Shown here piece after piece: positions 17,582 through 27,444 of a DNA stretch of 64,000 bases. The stretch is taken from contig NZ_CP053904.1 in assembly GCF_013256425.1 (NCBI RefSeq), forward strand, positions 2,666,001 through 2,730,000, written 5' to 3'. The translations under genes and the position numbers were made by a program. This DNA is from Hymenobacter sp. BRD67. Its GTDB lineage: Bacteria > Bacteroidota > Bacteroidia > Cytophagales > Hymenobacteraceae. The notes below the pieces were generated by a model. It had not been told where the DNA came from and did not search any database. It saw only the letters and a program-made list of their open reading frames with translations. The first letter of the stretch is position 1. Each line of letters starts with the position of its first letter.

Positions 17582-19730
17582 GCCGATGATGCGTAGCGAA
17601 GCGTCGTTTTCCCGATTTCTGATTTATGCTTTTTCAAGCTTGCTTTTTGCCGGGCTGCTGCCCGAACGGGCTGCTGCGCAGGATTTTCCGCGCCGCGCCC
17701 CCGACTTCGACCGACTTGCCCAGGAGCTTTTTGCGGAAATTCAATCGGACCAGATTCCGTACGAAGACCTGTACGGCACGCTGCTGCTCTACTACCAGTC
17801 GCCGCTCAACCTCAACACCGCCAGCCCCGAAGAGCTGCGGGCACTGCCCTTACTGAGCGAAAAGCAGGTGGCGGCACTCTTAAAACACCGCCAGCTTACC
17901 GGCCCGCTACTAAGCGTATACGAGCTGCAGGCCGTGCCGGAATGGGACCTGGCTAGCATTGAGCGCGTTGCGCCCTTCGTGACCGTGCAGGGCGCCAGCG
18001 CCACAATGGCCCGCGGGCCATTGTGGCAACGCATTAAAAATGAAGAGAATAATGCCGCGCTGCTGCGCTACGAGCGCGTGCTGCAGCAGCGTAAAGGCTA
18101 CTCGCCGGCCGACAGCTTTCAGGGGCGGCCGACCCAGCGCTACCTTGGCTCGCCCGATGCGCTGGTGCTGCGCTACCGCGTGAGCCATGCGCATGATTTC
18201 AGCCTGGGCTTTGCCGCTAAGAAAGATGCGGGCGAGCGCCTGACCTGGCAGCCAGCCCAACGCCAGTACGGGCCCGATTTTCTATCGGCCCACTTTGTAC
18301 TCTACGACCAGGGCCGGCTCAAAACGCTGGCGCTGGGCGATTATCAGCTCCAATTTGGGCAGGGACTACTGCTGTCGTCGGGGCTGGCGGCGGGCAAAGG
18401 AGCCGAAACGATAACGTCGCTGCGCCGGCCCTCACTAGGGGTGCGGCCCTACGCGGCGCTGCTCGAAAACACGTTTTTCCGGGGAGTCGCGGCTACCTAC
18501 CAGCTGGCCCCACGCTGGGAGGCGACAGCTTTTGCCTCCCACAAAAATATTGATGCTACGGCCGGACAGAGCACCGATTCGCTGGCGCAATTCGATGAGT
18601 TTAGCAGTAGTTTGCTCTTAACGGGCCTGCACCGCACGGCTACCGAGCTGGCCAACCGCCAGCGGCAGCGTGAAACTATAGCCGGCGGGCACCTCGGCTA
18701 CCTGAGTACCGATGGTAACCTGGCGCTGGGCTTTACTGCCGTTGGCACCTACTACGGCACAGCGCTGTTAAAGCGCCCGCAGCCGTACAACCGCTACGAG
18801 TTCAGCGGCCGGCAAAATATAGTGTTTGGGCTACATTACAGCTACGGCTGGCGCAACCTGCTACTGTTTGGCGAAAGCGGATGCAGCGCCGGGAGCGGGC
18901 TCGGCTCGGTAAACGGCTTGCTCGCCAGCCTTGGTCCGGCCGTGGATGCAGCGGTGCTAATTCGGCAGTACACGGTCGATTTTCACACTTTTTATGGCAA
19001 CGCCCTGAGCGAAAACACCCGCAACAGCAACGAAACCGGACTATATGTGGGGCTGAAGGTGCGGCCCTGGGCGCGTTGGGAAATCTCAGCTTATTTCGAC
19101 CAGTTTCGGTTTCCGTGGCTGCGCTATCGGGTAGCTGCACCCAGCCAGGGCCAGGATGCGCTGCTGCAGGTAGCCTTCACCCCTTCCAAAACCAGCCTGC
19201 TTTATGCCCAGTACCGCGTCCGGCTAAAGCCGCTCGACCTGCCGGCAAGCCTCACGGGACGGCCGGTGCCACTGCCCGGCGAGCAGCTGCGCCACGCGCT
19301 GCTGCTGTATTGCGAGGTGCAGCCCACGGCCCGACTGGGCCTGCGCACCCGCCTGCAAGCCAGCTACCTGCAAGCCGATGCGGGCCTGCCCTGGCGGCGC
19401 GGCTACGTACTAAGCCAGGATGCCTCGCTGCAACTGGCGCGCCGGGTATCGCTGGCCGCCCGCTACGCCGTGTTTGACACCGACGACTACGATACGCGGC
19501 AGTACGCGTTTGAGCAGGATGTGCTGTACGCCGTATCGGTGCCGGCGCTCTACGGGCAGGGTACGCGCGCCTATCTACTCGGCCAGGTTGCCTTCAACAA
19601 GCATGTTAGCTTATGGCTGCGGTATGCCGAAACCCGCTACCGCCACCAAGCTACCATCGGCTCGGGGCTGGAAGAAATAAAGGGGACCGTTCGCTCGGAG
19701 GTAACGGGCCAGCTACGTTACCGCTTTTAA
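17568..19730 (+). CDS. Helix-hairpin-helix outer-membrane protein
   Basis: About 720 residues. A signal peptide (FLIYAFSSLLFAGLLPERAAAQ) is followed by a ComEA-type helix-hairpin-helix, LNLNTASPEELRALPLLS (about residues 74-91), then a second one (LLSVYELQAVPEW). The rest is a long array of amphipathic beta strands ending in QLRYRF, so it is probably a large outer-membrane barrel. Such HHH-plus-barrel proteins are common in Bacteroidota and their role is not established. I prefer the ATG at 17568 over the GTG at 17556. It overlaps the PorV/PorQ-like gene and is likely co-translated with it. Confidence 0.78.
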   Translation: MKNRKPMMRSEASFSRFLIYAFSSLLFAGLLPERAAAQDFPRRAPDFDRLAQELFAEIQSDQIPYEDLYGTLLLYYQSPLNLNTASPEELRALPLLSEKQVAALLKHRQLTGPLLSVYELQAVPEWDLASIERVAPFVTVQGASATMARGPLWQRIKNEENNAALLRYERVLQQRKGYSPADSFQGRPTQRYLGSPDALVLRYRVSHAHDFSLGFAAKKDAGERLTWQPAQRQYGPDFLSAHFVLYDQGRLKTLALGDYQLQFGQGLLLSSGLAAGKGAETITSLRRPSLGVRPYAALLENTFFRGVAATYQLAPRWEATAFASHKNIDATAGQSTDSLAQFDEFSSSLLLTGLHRTATELANRQRQRETIAGGHLGYLSTDGNLALGFTAVGTYYGTALLKRPQPYNRYEFSGRQNIVFGLHYSYGWRNLLLFGESGCSAGSGLGSVNGLLASLGPAVDAAVLIRQYTVDFHTFYGNALSENTRNSNETGLYVGLKVRPWARWEISAYFDQFRFPWLRYRVAAPSQGQDALLQVAFTPSKTSLLYAQYRVRLKPLDLPASLTGRPVPLPGEQLRHALLLYCEVQPTARLGLRTRLQASYLQADAGLPWRRGYVLSQDASLQLARRVSLAARYAVFDTDDYDTRQYAFEQDVLYAVSVPALYGQGTRAYLLGQVAFNKHVSLWLRYAETRYRHQATIGSGLEEIKGTVRSEVTGQLRYRF

Positions 19731-19781
19731 GTGGAAGCTGCTCGGCATAAGACCCATTTCGAATTTGCTATAGGCTAGCTG

Positions 19782-21730
19782 TCAGGCATCGGTCTTGACC
19801 AAGACTACCTGGGCCTTATCGGCTTGGCTGATTTTACGGCGAAAATCCTGATAGTCAGAATATTTGCCTGGTGGCAGCGTAGCACCGCTGGGCCGACGGG
19901 TTTCAAACTGCCGCACGTATTGCAGAGTGCCATCGGGCAGAGCTGTGCACGAGCTTGAATACGTGCCGTAGGCAGAAGATAGCTGCGTAGGCACGGGCAG
20001 ATTCTCAGCCCGGAAACCCGTCGGCAGGTGTAGCCGCACGGTATCCTGGTGAAGGCTGGCGAGCGGCAAGGCCAGTGGCGACTGCCGCGGCCCCACCTGC
20101 GGGGGCAGCGCCGCCAGCCGGCCTAGCAGATTGGGCGCCAGCAGCAGGCGGCGGCCGGCGGCGGTGCCCACACCAGGCAGGTCGAGGCCAAGTGTTTCTA
20201 CCACGCTGGGTAATGCCTGGGGCGTGGCCAGCGGGGCTGCTGCCAGCCGCAGACTGGTGATGGTAAAATGGCTTAAATTCAACCTACCTGACACGTATTT
20301 CTTTTGCTCATCGGGGTCAGCCTCGTGCAGCAGCTGAGCGTACAAATCCTGCGCCAGCCCAACCCGGCGGGTATGCACAGTTGCCTTAGCATCACCGTTG
20401 GCATCAAGCCAGAGGTCGGTACGGCGCTGCTGGCGGTTGGCCTGGGCACCGTAGCGCGGCGTAGCCACCACCCGGCCACCCTCGGGTGTAAGCAGGAGTG
20501 CGTGCCGGTTGCCGGTAAAAGAGCCCATGTACCCAAACGCCTCAGTCTGGCTAGTGCACTCCATCCAGACCGTATCGGCGGGCGTAGTGCCACGGGCCGG
20601 CAGCGGCATACATAAAATCATGTGGTTGAACTGACTACTAGGGAAGCTGGCCCGCATATCGGCGTGATTGCTGCCGGCCCCCACCAGCGCTACGTAAGCA
20701 GGCAGGCCCGCCGCCTTGAGCAAGGCACAGGTATAGTTGCTCAGCGCTTTGCAGTCGCCATAGCCTCCCGAGGCTACGCTGCTGGCCGGGGCAGTTTGCC
20801 AGCCACCCAGCCCCAGCTGCACGGAGATATAGCGGGTAGAACCCTGCAAAAACTCATAAACCTTGCGGGCCCGCTCGCGCGGGTCGGGCTGGGTAACCAG
20901 CAGCTGCGCCATCTTGGCGGCCAGGGCCGGCGGCAGCACATCGCGGCCCTGGCCCAGCTGATAGGTCCATAAGCCCAGGCTTTGCCAGGAGGCCAGCGAG
21001 CCGGCGTGGCCCTGCACCTCGAAGGTAGCCGGGGCCAGGCGTACGGCCGGTAGCTGCTCGGAAAGGGCCGGCGAAAGGGGTTCGGCTTCCATTGCGGGGG
21101 CAGCAGGCAGCTGCCAGCGGTAGGTAGTCTGGGCCCCCGTCACTACGGGGCCGTAGCGGCACCGGCGGGCAGTAGCTGCTCCTCAAAGCGTAGCGGTAGC
21201 GCGGTAGGCGTGGTTACTTGCAGGGTGGCTCCTTCCAAGGCCACGTTTTCACCGTCCTGCGGCTGCCAGTTGGGATAAAACAGTGTATTTTCCGAAACAA
21301 CCTCATAGTCAAACTCCACCGTATAGGGCGTAACCGGCTGGCGCAGGTCGGCGTAGCGCACGCGCCAGTCGGTCATGAAGCTGCCACCGGCACTGCCCTC
21401 CCCCTGGTCGTGTACTTCGGACGAACGCAGTTGATGCAGTAATACTCCCTGGGCATCATATACTGCTCCGCGCAGATACCCAATGTGGTTGAGGGCGTCG
21501 TAATTCACCACCAGCCGGCCGTAATCGTCGCTACCGGCCTCGGTTAGTACCGTGACCACTTTATGCACCGTTTCTACGAGCTGACTAGCCGACTTTACAA
21601 CCACTACTTTATCGTAGGACCGGACCACGGCGTGCGCATTCTCGCGCAGGGACGGCGCAATAGCCGCTACCGGGTACTTAGGTATCGGGCTGCTGAGCAG
21701 TACCAAGGAGGCAAATAGAGGTATAAGCAT
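19782..21730 (-). CDS. DUF3857 transglutaminase-like protein, paralogue 3, catalytic residues present (frameshifted)
   Basis: Third gene of a three-gene operon. A signal-like N-terminus (MLIPLFASLVLLSSP) precedes a DUF3857 domain (VVRSYDKVVVVKSASQ ... VEFDYEV) and a transglutaminase-like domain. The nucleophile motif GYGDCKALSNY is intact, the His is in FNHMILCM, and an acidic residue follows in VWMECTSQ. The frame breaks at the G run 21147-21150; one base links GAATAP to VVTGAQTTYRW, and the full length is about 649 residues. Expected in the periplasm; substrates of the family are unknown. Confidence 0.85.
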
Positions 21731-21771
21731 AAATATTTCTATAAATTACTAAAGGTTCTGTTAAAGAAGGC

Positions 21772-23856
21772 CTACCCCTGCGTCTTTTTTATTATCAGTG
21801 CTTCGGCCTGCTTGGCTAGCATCTGGCGATACAGCTCGCGCAGGGCCTGATACTCACGGGCTCCGTAAACGGGCTTGTCGAGGGTAAGACGGCTTACCAG
21901 CTCTACCGTGTTTGGGGTAGGGCTACTGGCAGCGTACACGTAGCGCCCGCCATTATCGGGCAGAGCCAAGACGGCTGACTTGGGCAACTCGGCCGTGTAG
22001 CCCGCCGGCAGCTTCAGGGTCACGATTATGATTTCCTGCTGGCGCATGCCGATATCGACAGGAAACGTGCGGTCGGCGTGACGAAACGGGTTCTGGCGTT
22101 CACCAAACTCCTGCAACGGACTGATATACAGCTCGCGTGCCTCACCAGCAGTAGCAGCTGGCTGCTTAAACTCATAGCGCAGGCTCAACGGCTGCGCCGG
22201 CGCTTGCTGCCCACCAAAGGCGTAGCTGGCTACTTCCCAGCTGGGATGGGCGCCGGCCAGCTCGCTGACGCACTTTTTTTCGCCCTGCGCCAGGAGCTTC
22301 TCCCGGGCGGCGAAACCCGCGTAGCCGCCTTGCTCTTCGCTTACCTGCCCGCTCAGATTGCCCTGCGTGTCGAGCGTCAGCTGCACGGCCTGGTAGCGGT
22401 TGTGCAGTTGGGCAGGCACCAGGTTCACCCACCGGCCTTCGCCCGTGGCGGGCACCGTGTGGCCCAGCATGCTGAGGCAGCGAGTAGGCAGCATCCCGGC
22501 CGGCAGCAGCGGCTCGGTAGCATCGAGCAAAAGCTCCTTCTGGTCCGGCAGCTCCACGAGGGCTATTACATAGTTAAACTGCTCCAGCAGTGGATATTCC
22601 TGACTAACCTGGCCATGCGTGCGGGTGCTCAGCAGCAAGGGCTGCGTAGTAAGGCCAGCTGCTCGCAGGGCGGCAATCAGCAGCAGGTTTACATCGGCCG
22701 ACGTACCCCGGTGCAGCTCGTAGCTGTGCTTAAGCGGGCCACTGGCCGAATAGCGGTTGGTACCATCGTACTTCACGCTTTTCAGCACCCACTCGCGTAC
22801 GGCCGCCGCACGGGCAGCCGGGTCGGGGTATTGCAGCACTATAGGATTCAGGGCCGCGCTTAAGAAGCCGGTGTGCTCCAGCGCCTGGCCAAAGTCTTCG
22901 CTGCTCAGAAGCAGCGTGTTCTTTTTAACCCAGCTATCGGCCAGGTCCCGATAGGCTTGGTTGGGCATCTGTATTCCCACCAGCTCAAACGTCATGCGGG
23001 GCAGGTAGTCGTTGGCCGTCGTCATATAGGCTTCCTCGCGGAAAGCCGGCAGGTCGCGCATCACCCAGCGGTGCTGGTCGGTATTTACCCCCACGCCTAC
23101 CATGCCAACGGTCATGCCGGCTCCCACCCCCGCACCCTCAGCCACCCGGTCGTTGAGCAGCAGCTGCGCCGAGCCCGTATTCATCTCATTTATGGCCAGG
23201 GGCGCGTAGCCCCGATACAGGGTTTTATAATTGTAAATGAGCGGAATACTGGTCCGGTACTCGCTCCAGCGAGTCGGTATTTCGTGCTGAAATGTCCAGT
23301 CCTGAAAATTATTGAAAAAGGTCGATGTGACCGTGTAGGCGTACTCTACTATGGCTCCTTCCTGTACGTTGGGCAGCGTAAACTTAAGCACCTTCACATT
23401 GTTGGTACGCTTCTCTTCGAAGCACGTACTAACGTCAAGCTTGGTCTTGATAACTTGTCCCTCGGCCCCACGAAGGTAGGTAAATCCGCGTAAGCCAGAC
23501 AGCTTTTCGGCATTGGTATCTTTATGATAAAGCGGCACTTCCACGGTCGCGTAGTCGTAGCCGGCTTTTTTAAGAATCTTCAGCCGCGTGGTGCGCTCGT
23601 GAATAATACTTAGCTCGCCGGCAACACTGCCAAAGCGCGCCGTTCCGTAGTCGCACAGCACTACCGCTACGGCACCGCTATCGGCTACGAAGCTTTTGGC
23701 TTCAAAATCGGCCGCTTCAGGCTGGCCAAACTGCATGGGTAGCGGAGCCGCCTTCTTACCAGCCACCGTCTGGGCAGTAGCGTGCTGGGGCTGAGCCACC
23801 AACAACAGTACACCCACGACCCACCCGGGCGCAGCCAATTCTAGCAGGAATCTCAT
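21772..23856 (-). CDS. DUF3857 protein, paralogue 2, degenerate transglutaminase site
   Basis: 694 residues: signal peptide, DUF3857 domain (KSFVADSGAVAVVLCDYG, ILKKAGYDYATVEVPLY, EGAIVEYAYTV), then a transglutaminase-like domain and a DUF3858-like C-terminal region (LSRLTLDKPVYGAREYQ-type ending). At the position of the nucleophile the sequence is RGTSADVN, so the Cys of GDCK aligns with Ser. The His of FNH is replaced by Tyr (FNYVIALV), while the Asp in LLDATEP remains. It should be catalytically dead as a transglutaminase. It lies 41 bp from paralogue 3 and 27 bp from paralogue 1. Confidence 0.88.
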   Translation of the reverse strand: MRFLLELAAPGWVVGVLLLVAQPQHATAQTVAGKKAAPLPMQFGQPEAADFEAKSFVADSGAVAVVLCDYGTARFGSVAGELSIIHERTTRLKILKKAGYDYATVEVPLYHKDTNAEKLSGLRGFTYLRGAEGQVIKTKLDVSTCFEEKRTNNVKVLKFTLPNVQEGAIVEYAYTVTSTFFNNFQDWTFQHEIPTRWSEYRTSIPLIYNYKTLYRGYAPLAINEMNTGSAQLLLNDRVAEGAGVGAGMTVGMVGVGVNTDQHRWVMRDLPAFREEAYMTTANDYLPRMTFELVGIQMPNQAYRDLADSWVKKNTLLLSSEDFGQALEHTGFLSAALNPIVLQYPDPAARAAAVREWVLKSVKYDGTNRYSASGPLKHSYELHRGTSADVNLLLIAALRAAGLTTQPLLLSTRTHGQVSQEYPLLEQFNYVIALVELPDQKELLLDATEPLLPAGMLPTRCLSMLGHTVPATGEGRWVNLVPAQLHNRYQAVQLTLDTQGNLSGQVSEEQGGYAGFAAREKLLAQGEKKCVSELAGAHPSWEVASYAFGGQQAPAQPLSLRYEFKQPAATAGEARELYISPLQEFGERQNPFRHADRTFPVDIGMRQQEIIIVTLKLPAGYTAELPKSAVLALPDNGGRYVYAASSPTPNTVELVSRLTLDKPVYGAREYQALRELYRQMLAKQAEALIIKKTQG

Positions 23857-23883
23857 TTGTATGGGCTACTAACCGACGAAAAC

Positions 23884-25949
23884 CTAGCTGCCTTTTTTAA
23901 TAACCAGTGCTTCGGCCTGCTTGGCCAGCGCCAGCCGGTAGAACTCGCGTAGCGAAGCGTATTCCCCGGCCCCGTAAATAGGCTTATCGAGCGTGAGCCG
24001 GCTGGTCAGCTGCACTGTGCCCGGCGTGGGGCTGCTGGCCATGTACACATAACGGCCTCCCTGGTCGGGCAGGGCAATAGTAGCGGGCTTGGGCAGCTCG
24101 GCCGTGTAGCCTGGCGGCAGGGTCAGGGTCAGGGTAATAACATCAAGGCTGGAAGCCCCAAAATCAACCGGGTAGGTGCGCTCGGCGTGGCTGAACGGGT
24201 TGCGGCCTTCCCCAAACGAAGCCAGCGGACTGATGTAAAGCTCGCTGGTCTTGCCAGTGGTGCTGGCGGGCTGGCGCAGCTCGTAATTGAGTGCCAACGG
24301 CTTGTTTACTTCTCCTACCTCACCGAAAGTGTAGGCTGGAAATTCCCAGCTGGGATGCTGGCTGGCCAGCTCGCTCACGTATTTTTTCTCCCCAGCTGCT
24401 GAAGCTTTTCGCGGGCGGCGGCTCCTGAGTAGCCCCCGTGCTCTTCGTGCACCTTGCCGGTGAGGTTGCCCTGCTCGTCGAGCGTAAGCTTAATATCCTG
24501 ATAATGACTGTGGCGCTGCGCCGGAGCCAGGTTTACCCAGCGCCCAGCTACGTCTTTGGTCACCAGCCGGCCCGTCTGGTTGAGGCAGCGCGTGGGTAGC
24601 ACGCCGCAGGGCAGCAGCGGCTCTGTAGCGTCCAATAGTAGCTCCTGATTATCAGCCAGCGGCAACAGGCCCACTACGTAGTTGAATTGCTCGAGCAAGG
24701 GGAAGTTCTGATTAACCCGGCCATGTCCGCGGGTGCTTAGGATGACAGGCTCGACGGCCAGCCCCGCCTGCCGCAGCGCGGCAATCAGCAGCAGGTTCAC
24801 ATCGGCGGCGGTTCCGCGGTGCAGGTCATAGCTGCGCTTGAGCGGGCCACTGGCCGAGTAGCCGTTGGTGCCATCATACTTCACGCTTTTGAGCACCAGC
24901 TCACGCACGGCTGCGGCGCGGGCAGCCGGGTCGGGGTACTGGGCCACGAGGGGTTTCAGCGCCGCTTCCAGGAAGCCCACATGCCCGAGCTGTCCGCCAA
25001 ACTCGTCGCTGTTGAGCAGGTCCATATTGATTTTTTCCCAGTTGCCGGCCACGTTATGATACCCCTGGCCCGGCATGCGCTCGCCGGCCAGCTCGAAGTT
25101 GATACGGGCCACGTAATCGCGCATGGTAGTCATATAAGGCTCATCGCGTAGGGCCGGCACGTTCTGCATGGCCCAATGGTACGAAGTGCCTTTGGCAACA
25201 ATCAGCTCATTGTCCGATGCAACGCGCCCGCCCGCCGCACTTGGGTCAAGGCTCGCCTCGGTGTGTAGGTTGTATTGCATCTGCGAATCTTCCCGCGTTT
25301 GCAGCACCAGGGGCTCGTAGCCCTGCATAAGCATCTTATAGTCGAAATACTCCGGAATTACGGCCTGAAACTCGCTCCAGCGGGTAGGTATCTCGCGCTG
25401 AAAAGACCAGTCCTGAAAGTTGAACAAGAAATCTGAAGTTACAGTATAAGCATATTCAATAATAGCCCCTTCGCGCACATTGGGGAGCGTAAACTTGCGT
25501 ACCCGAATGTTTTTGGTGCGCTCCTCGGTAAAGGCTTTAGCTATTTCAAGCTTCACCTTTTCCACCTTGCCGCCGACCTCGTTGTAAGTAAACCCGCGCA
25601 GGCCCACTAATTTTTCTTCGGAGCGGTCGCGGTGGTACAAGGGCACCTCTACCGTGGCTACGTTGTAGCCCGACTTCTTCAAAATCTTGATGCGGGTAAC
25701 CCGGTCCGACTCCAGCTGAAAGCTGCTGCCATTAAGCCGGAACCGGGTAGCCCCGTAGTCGTAGAGCACCACGGCCGGCGCGGCGCTATCGGCCACAAAG
25801 CTTTTGGCATCGAAATCGGCCGGCTCGGGTTTGCCGAATTTTATCTCCACTACCTTCATGGGCGCTTTTTGTGCCTGCGCACTGGTAGCAGTTAGTAGTG
25901 CCAAAGCGCTGACTGCTAGTGGAAATGAGGCAAGTAGTCTTTTTATCAT
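23884..25949 (-). CDS. DUF3857 protein, paralogue 1, degenerate transglutaminase site (frameshifted)
   Basis: First gene of the operon, about 688 residues when the C run 24390-24393 is given one more base (LQQLGEKKYVSELASQ). It has a signal peptide (LASFPLAVSALALLTATSAQA) and the DUF3857 domain. In the transglutaminase-like domain the nucleophile position reads RGTAADVN (Cys to Ala) and FNYVVGLL (His to Tyr), with the Asp kept in LLDATEP. It is closely similar along its whole length to paralogue 2, including PDPAARAAAVRE and KSVKYDGTNGYSASGP, so the two are a recent tandem duplication. Confidence 0.87.
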
Positions 25950-26052
25950 AGAAGGAAGTAATGCAGCTAGCTGGCAAGAATAGGATATACATTGCCTCTA
26001 CTGGGTAAAAATAGGTGCCTACCTCCTATTTACCAACTCTTCCTCACGAAAA

Positions 26053-27288
26053 TTACACTACCTCTTCGGGGCCGGCTACGGCCATGGCTTCATCGGCCAA
26101 TGCCTGGTGGCTGGCCGGGCCGGCCGGTGTAGCCCGTATGCCCAACAGCAGGTAGGCAATGGCGGCGAGCACGCACGCCAGGCTCAGGCCATGCACCCAG
26201 GGCAGGCGGGCGGGCTGATTGTCGAAAATCCAGCCGGCGGCCAGGGCCCCGAGGCCAATGCCGACTTCGAGGGCAATGTACATGGTCGCCACGCCCCGGC
26301 CGCGCCGCTCGGGGTGGCTCAGGTCTATCGTCCAAGCGTAGAGCGTGGGCGAGTTCAGGCCCGTGCCCACCCCAAATATGACAGCTCCGAGAAGGAATAT
26401 CGGCACCGACGGCGACCACACCAACACCGCCAGCCCCAACGCCAGTATAGCAGCCGACCAGCGCAGTACCGGCACGCGCCCGTGGGTATCGCTGGCCTTG
26501 CCTGCCACCAGGCGCACGGCCAGTGAAGCAATGGTATAGCATATATAGAACAAACCCTTTGTTGGCCCCTGCAAGCCCAGCAGCCGGCTTTGGTCGGGTA
26601 TTACGGTGAGCACCGCGCCGTACGGAAACAAGCACAGCAGCGTAGTGAGCGCCGGCGCCAGCACGCGGGGCTCCAGGATTTCATCGAGCTTCAGCTTTAA
26701 TAAGGAAAAGCTGAATTTTTGCCGCTGCCCCTTCGGTAGCGTCTCGGTAAGGGTGCCCTGCACCAGCACCGAAAGCAGGGCCGCCGCGCTGGAGCAGTAA
26801 AACATGGCATTGAGCGAGAACGTCTCGGCCACCCACGAGCCGAAGGCCGGCCCGGCAGCCATGCCCAGGCTGCCCGTTACGCCGAGCAGGCCCATGGCCT
26901 CGCCCCGCTTTTCGGTAGGCACAATGTCGGCCACGAACGCGGCGGTGCCCGTAGGCTTGAAGCCGGTGCTGAAGCCGTGCAGCAGCCGCAGCAGCAGAAA
27001 GCTGCTCACCATGAGCGCCCACGGGTAGGCAAAGCCGCACAGAAAGCATACCAGCGAGCCGAATACCATCACCGGAATGCGCCCCACCGTATCGGCCAGC
27101 TTGCCCGAAAAAGGGCGCGAGATGGCCGCCGTAAGCGTAAACAGGGCGATAATAAACCCTTTGTACTCGCCGCCGCCCAGCTGGCTGAGGTGCTCGGGAA
27201 GCTCGGGCAACAGCAGGTTGAAAGACAGAAAAAACAGAAACGACGACAGGCACATCAGCCAGAAGCCCCGCGAATACGAACCAAGCAT
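26053..27288 (-). CDS. MFS transporter
   Basis: 411 residues with 12 predicted membrane helices in two halves. The MFS loop motif between helices 2 and 3 is visible as GKLADTVGRIPVM, with its counterpart in the second half as GKASDTHGRVPVL. The 12-helix form and sequence are compatible with a drug or sugar exporter, but the substrate cannot be read from the sequence. It is divergent from an ABC exporter, and a minus-strand GACCTTTG promoter word lies at 27297-27304, nine bases before the start. Confidence 0.85.
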   Translation of the reverse strand: MLGSYSRGFWLMCLSSFLFFLSFNLLLPELPEHLSQLGGGEYKGFIIALFTLTAAISRPFSGKLADTVGRIPVMVFGSLVCFLCGFAYPWALMVSSFLLLRLLHGFSTGFKPTGTAAFVADIVPTEKRGEAMGLLGVTGSLGMAAGPAFGSWVAETFSLNAMFYCSSAAALLSVLVQGTLTETLPKGQRQKFSFSLLKLKLDEILEPRVLAPALTTLLCLFPYGAVLTVIPDQSRLLGLQGPTKGLFYICYTIASLAVRLVAGKASDTHGRVPVLRWSAAILALGLAVLVWSPSVPIFLLGAVIFGVGTGLNSPTLYAWTIDLSHPERRGRGVATMYIALEVGIGLGALAAGWIFDNQPARLPWVHGLSLACVLAAIAYLLLGIRATPAGPASHQALADEAMAVAGPEEVV

Positions 27289-27296
27289 AAGTGCGA

Positions 27297-27304
27297 CAAA
27301 GGTC
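27297..27304 (-). promoter_or_regulatory. Promoter-like GACCTTTG upstream of the MFS gene
   Basis: Seven of eight bases match TAnnTTTG on the minus strand, immediately before the MFS start codon. Confidence 0.4.
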
Positions 27305-27444
27305 GGGAACGATGGAGTAATGGGTAGCGACCGGCTGGCATTAAACAGTACTCCCTACCCCGCTCATTATTCCCTCCACTACCCCTGTTCTGCCAAAACG
27401 GCCACTCGTACGGCCCGGCCCCAAATGTGTCAGTACCCCAGTCT

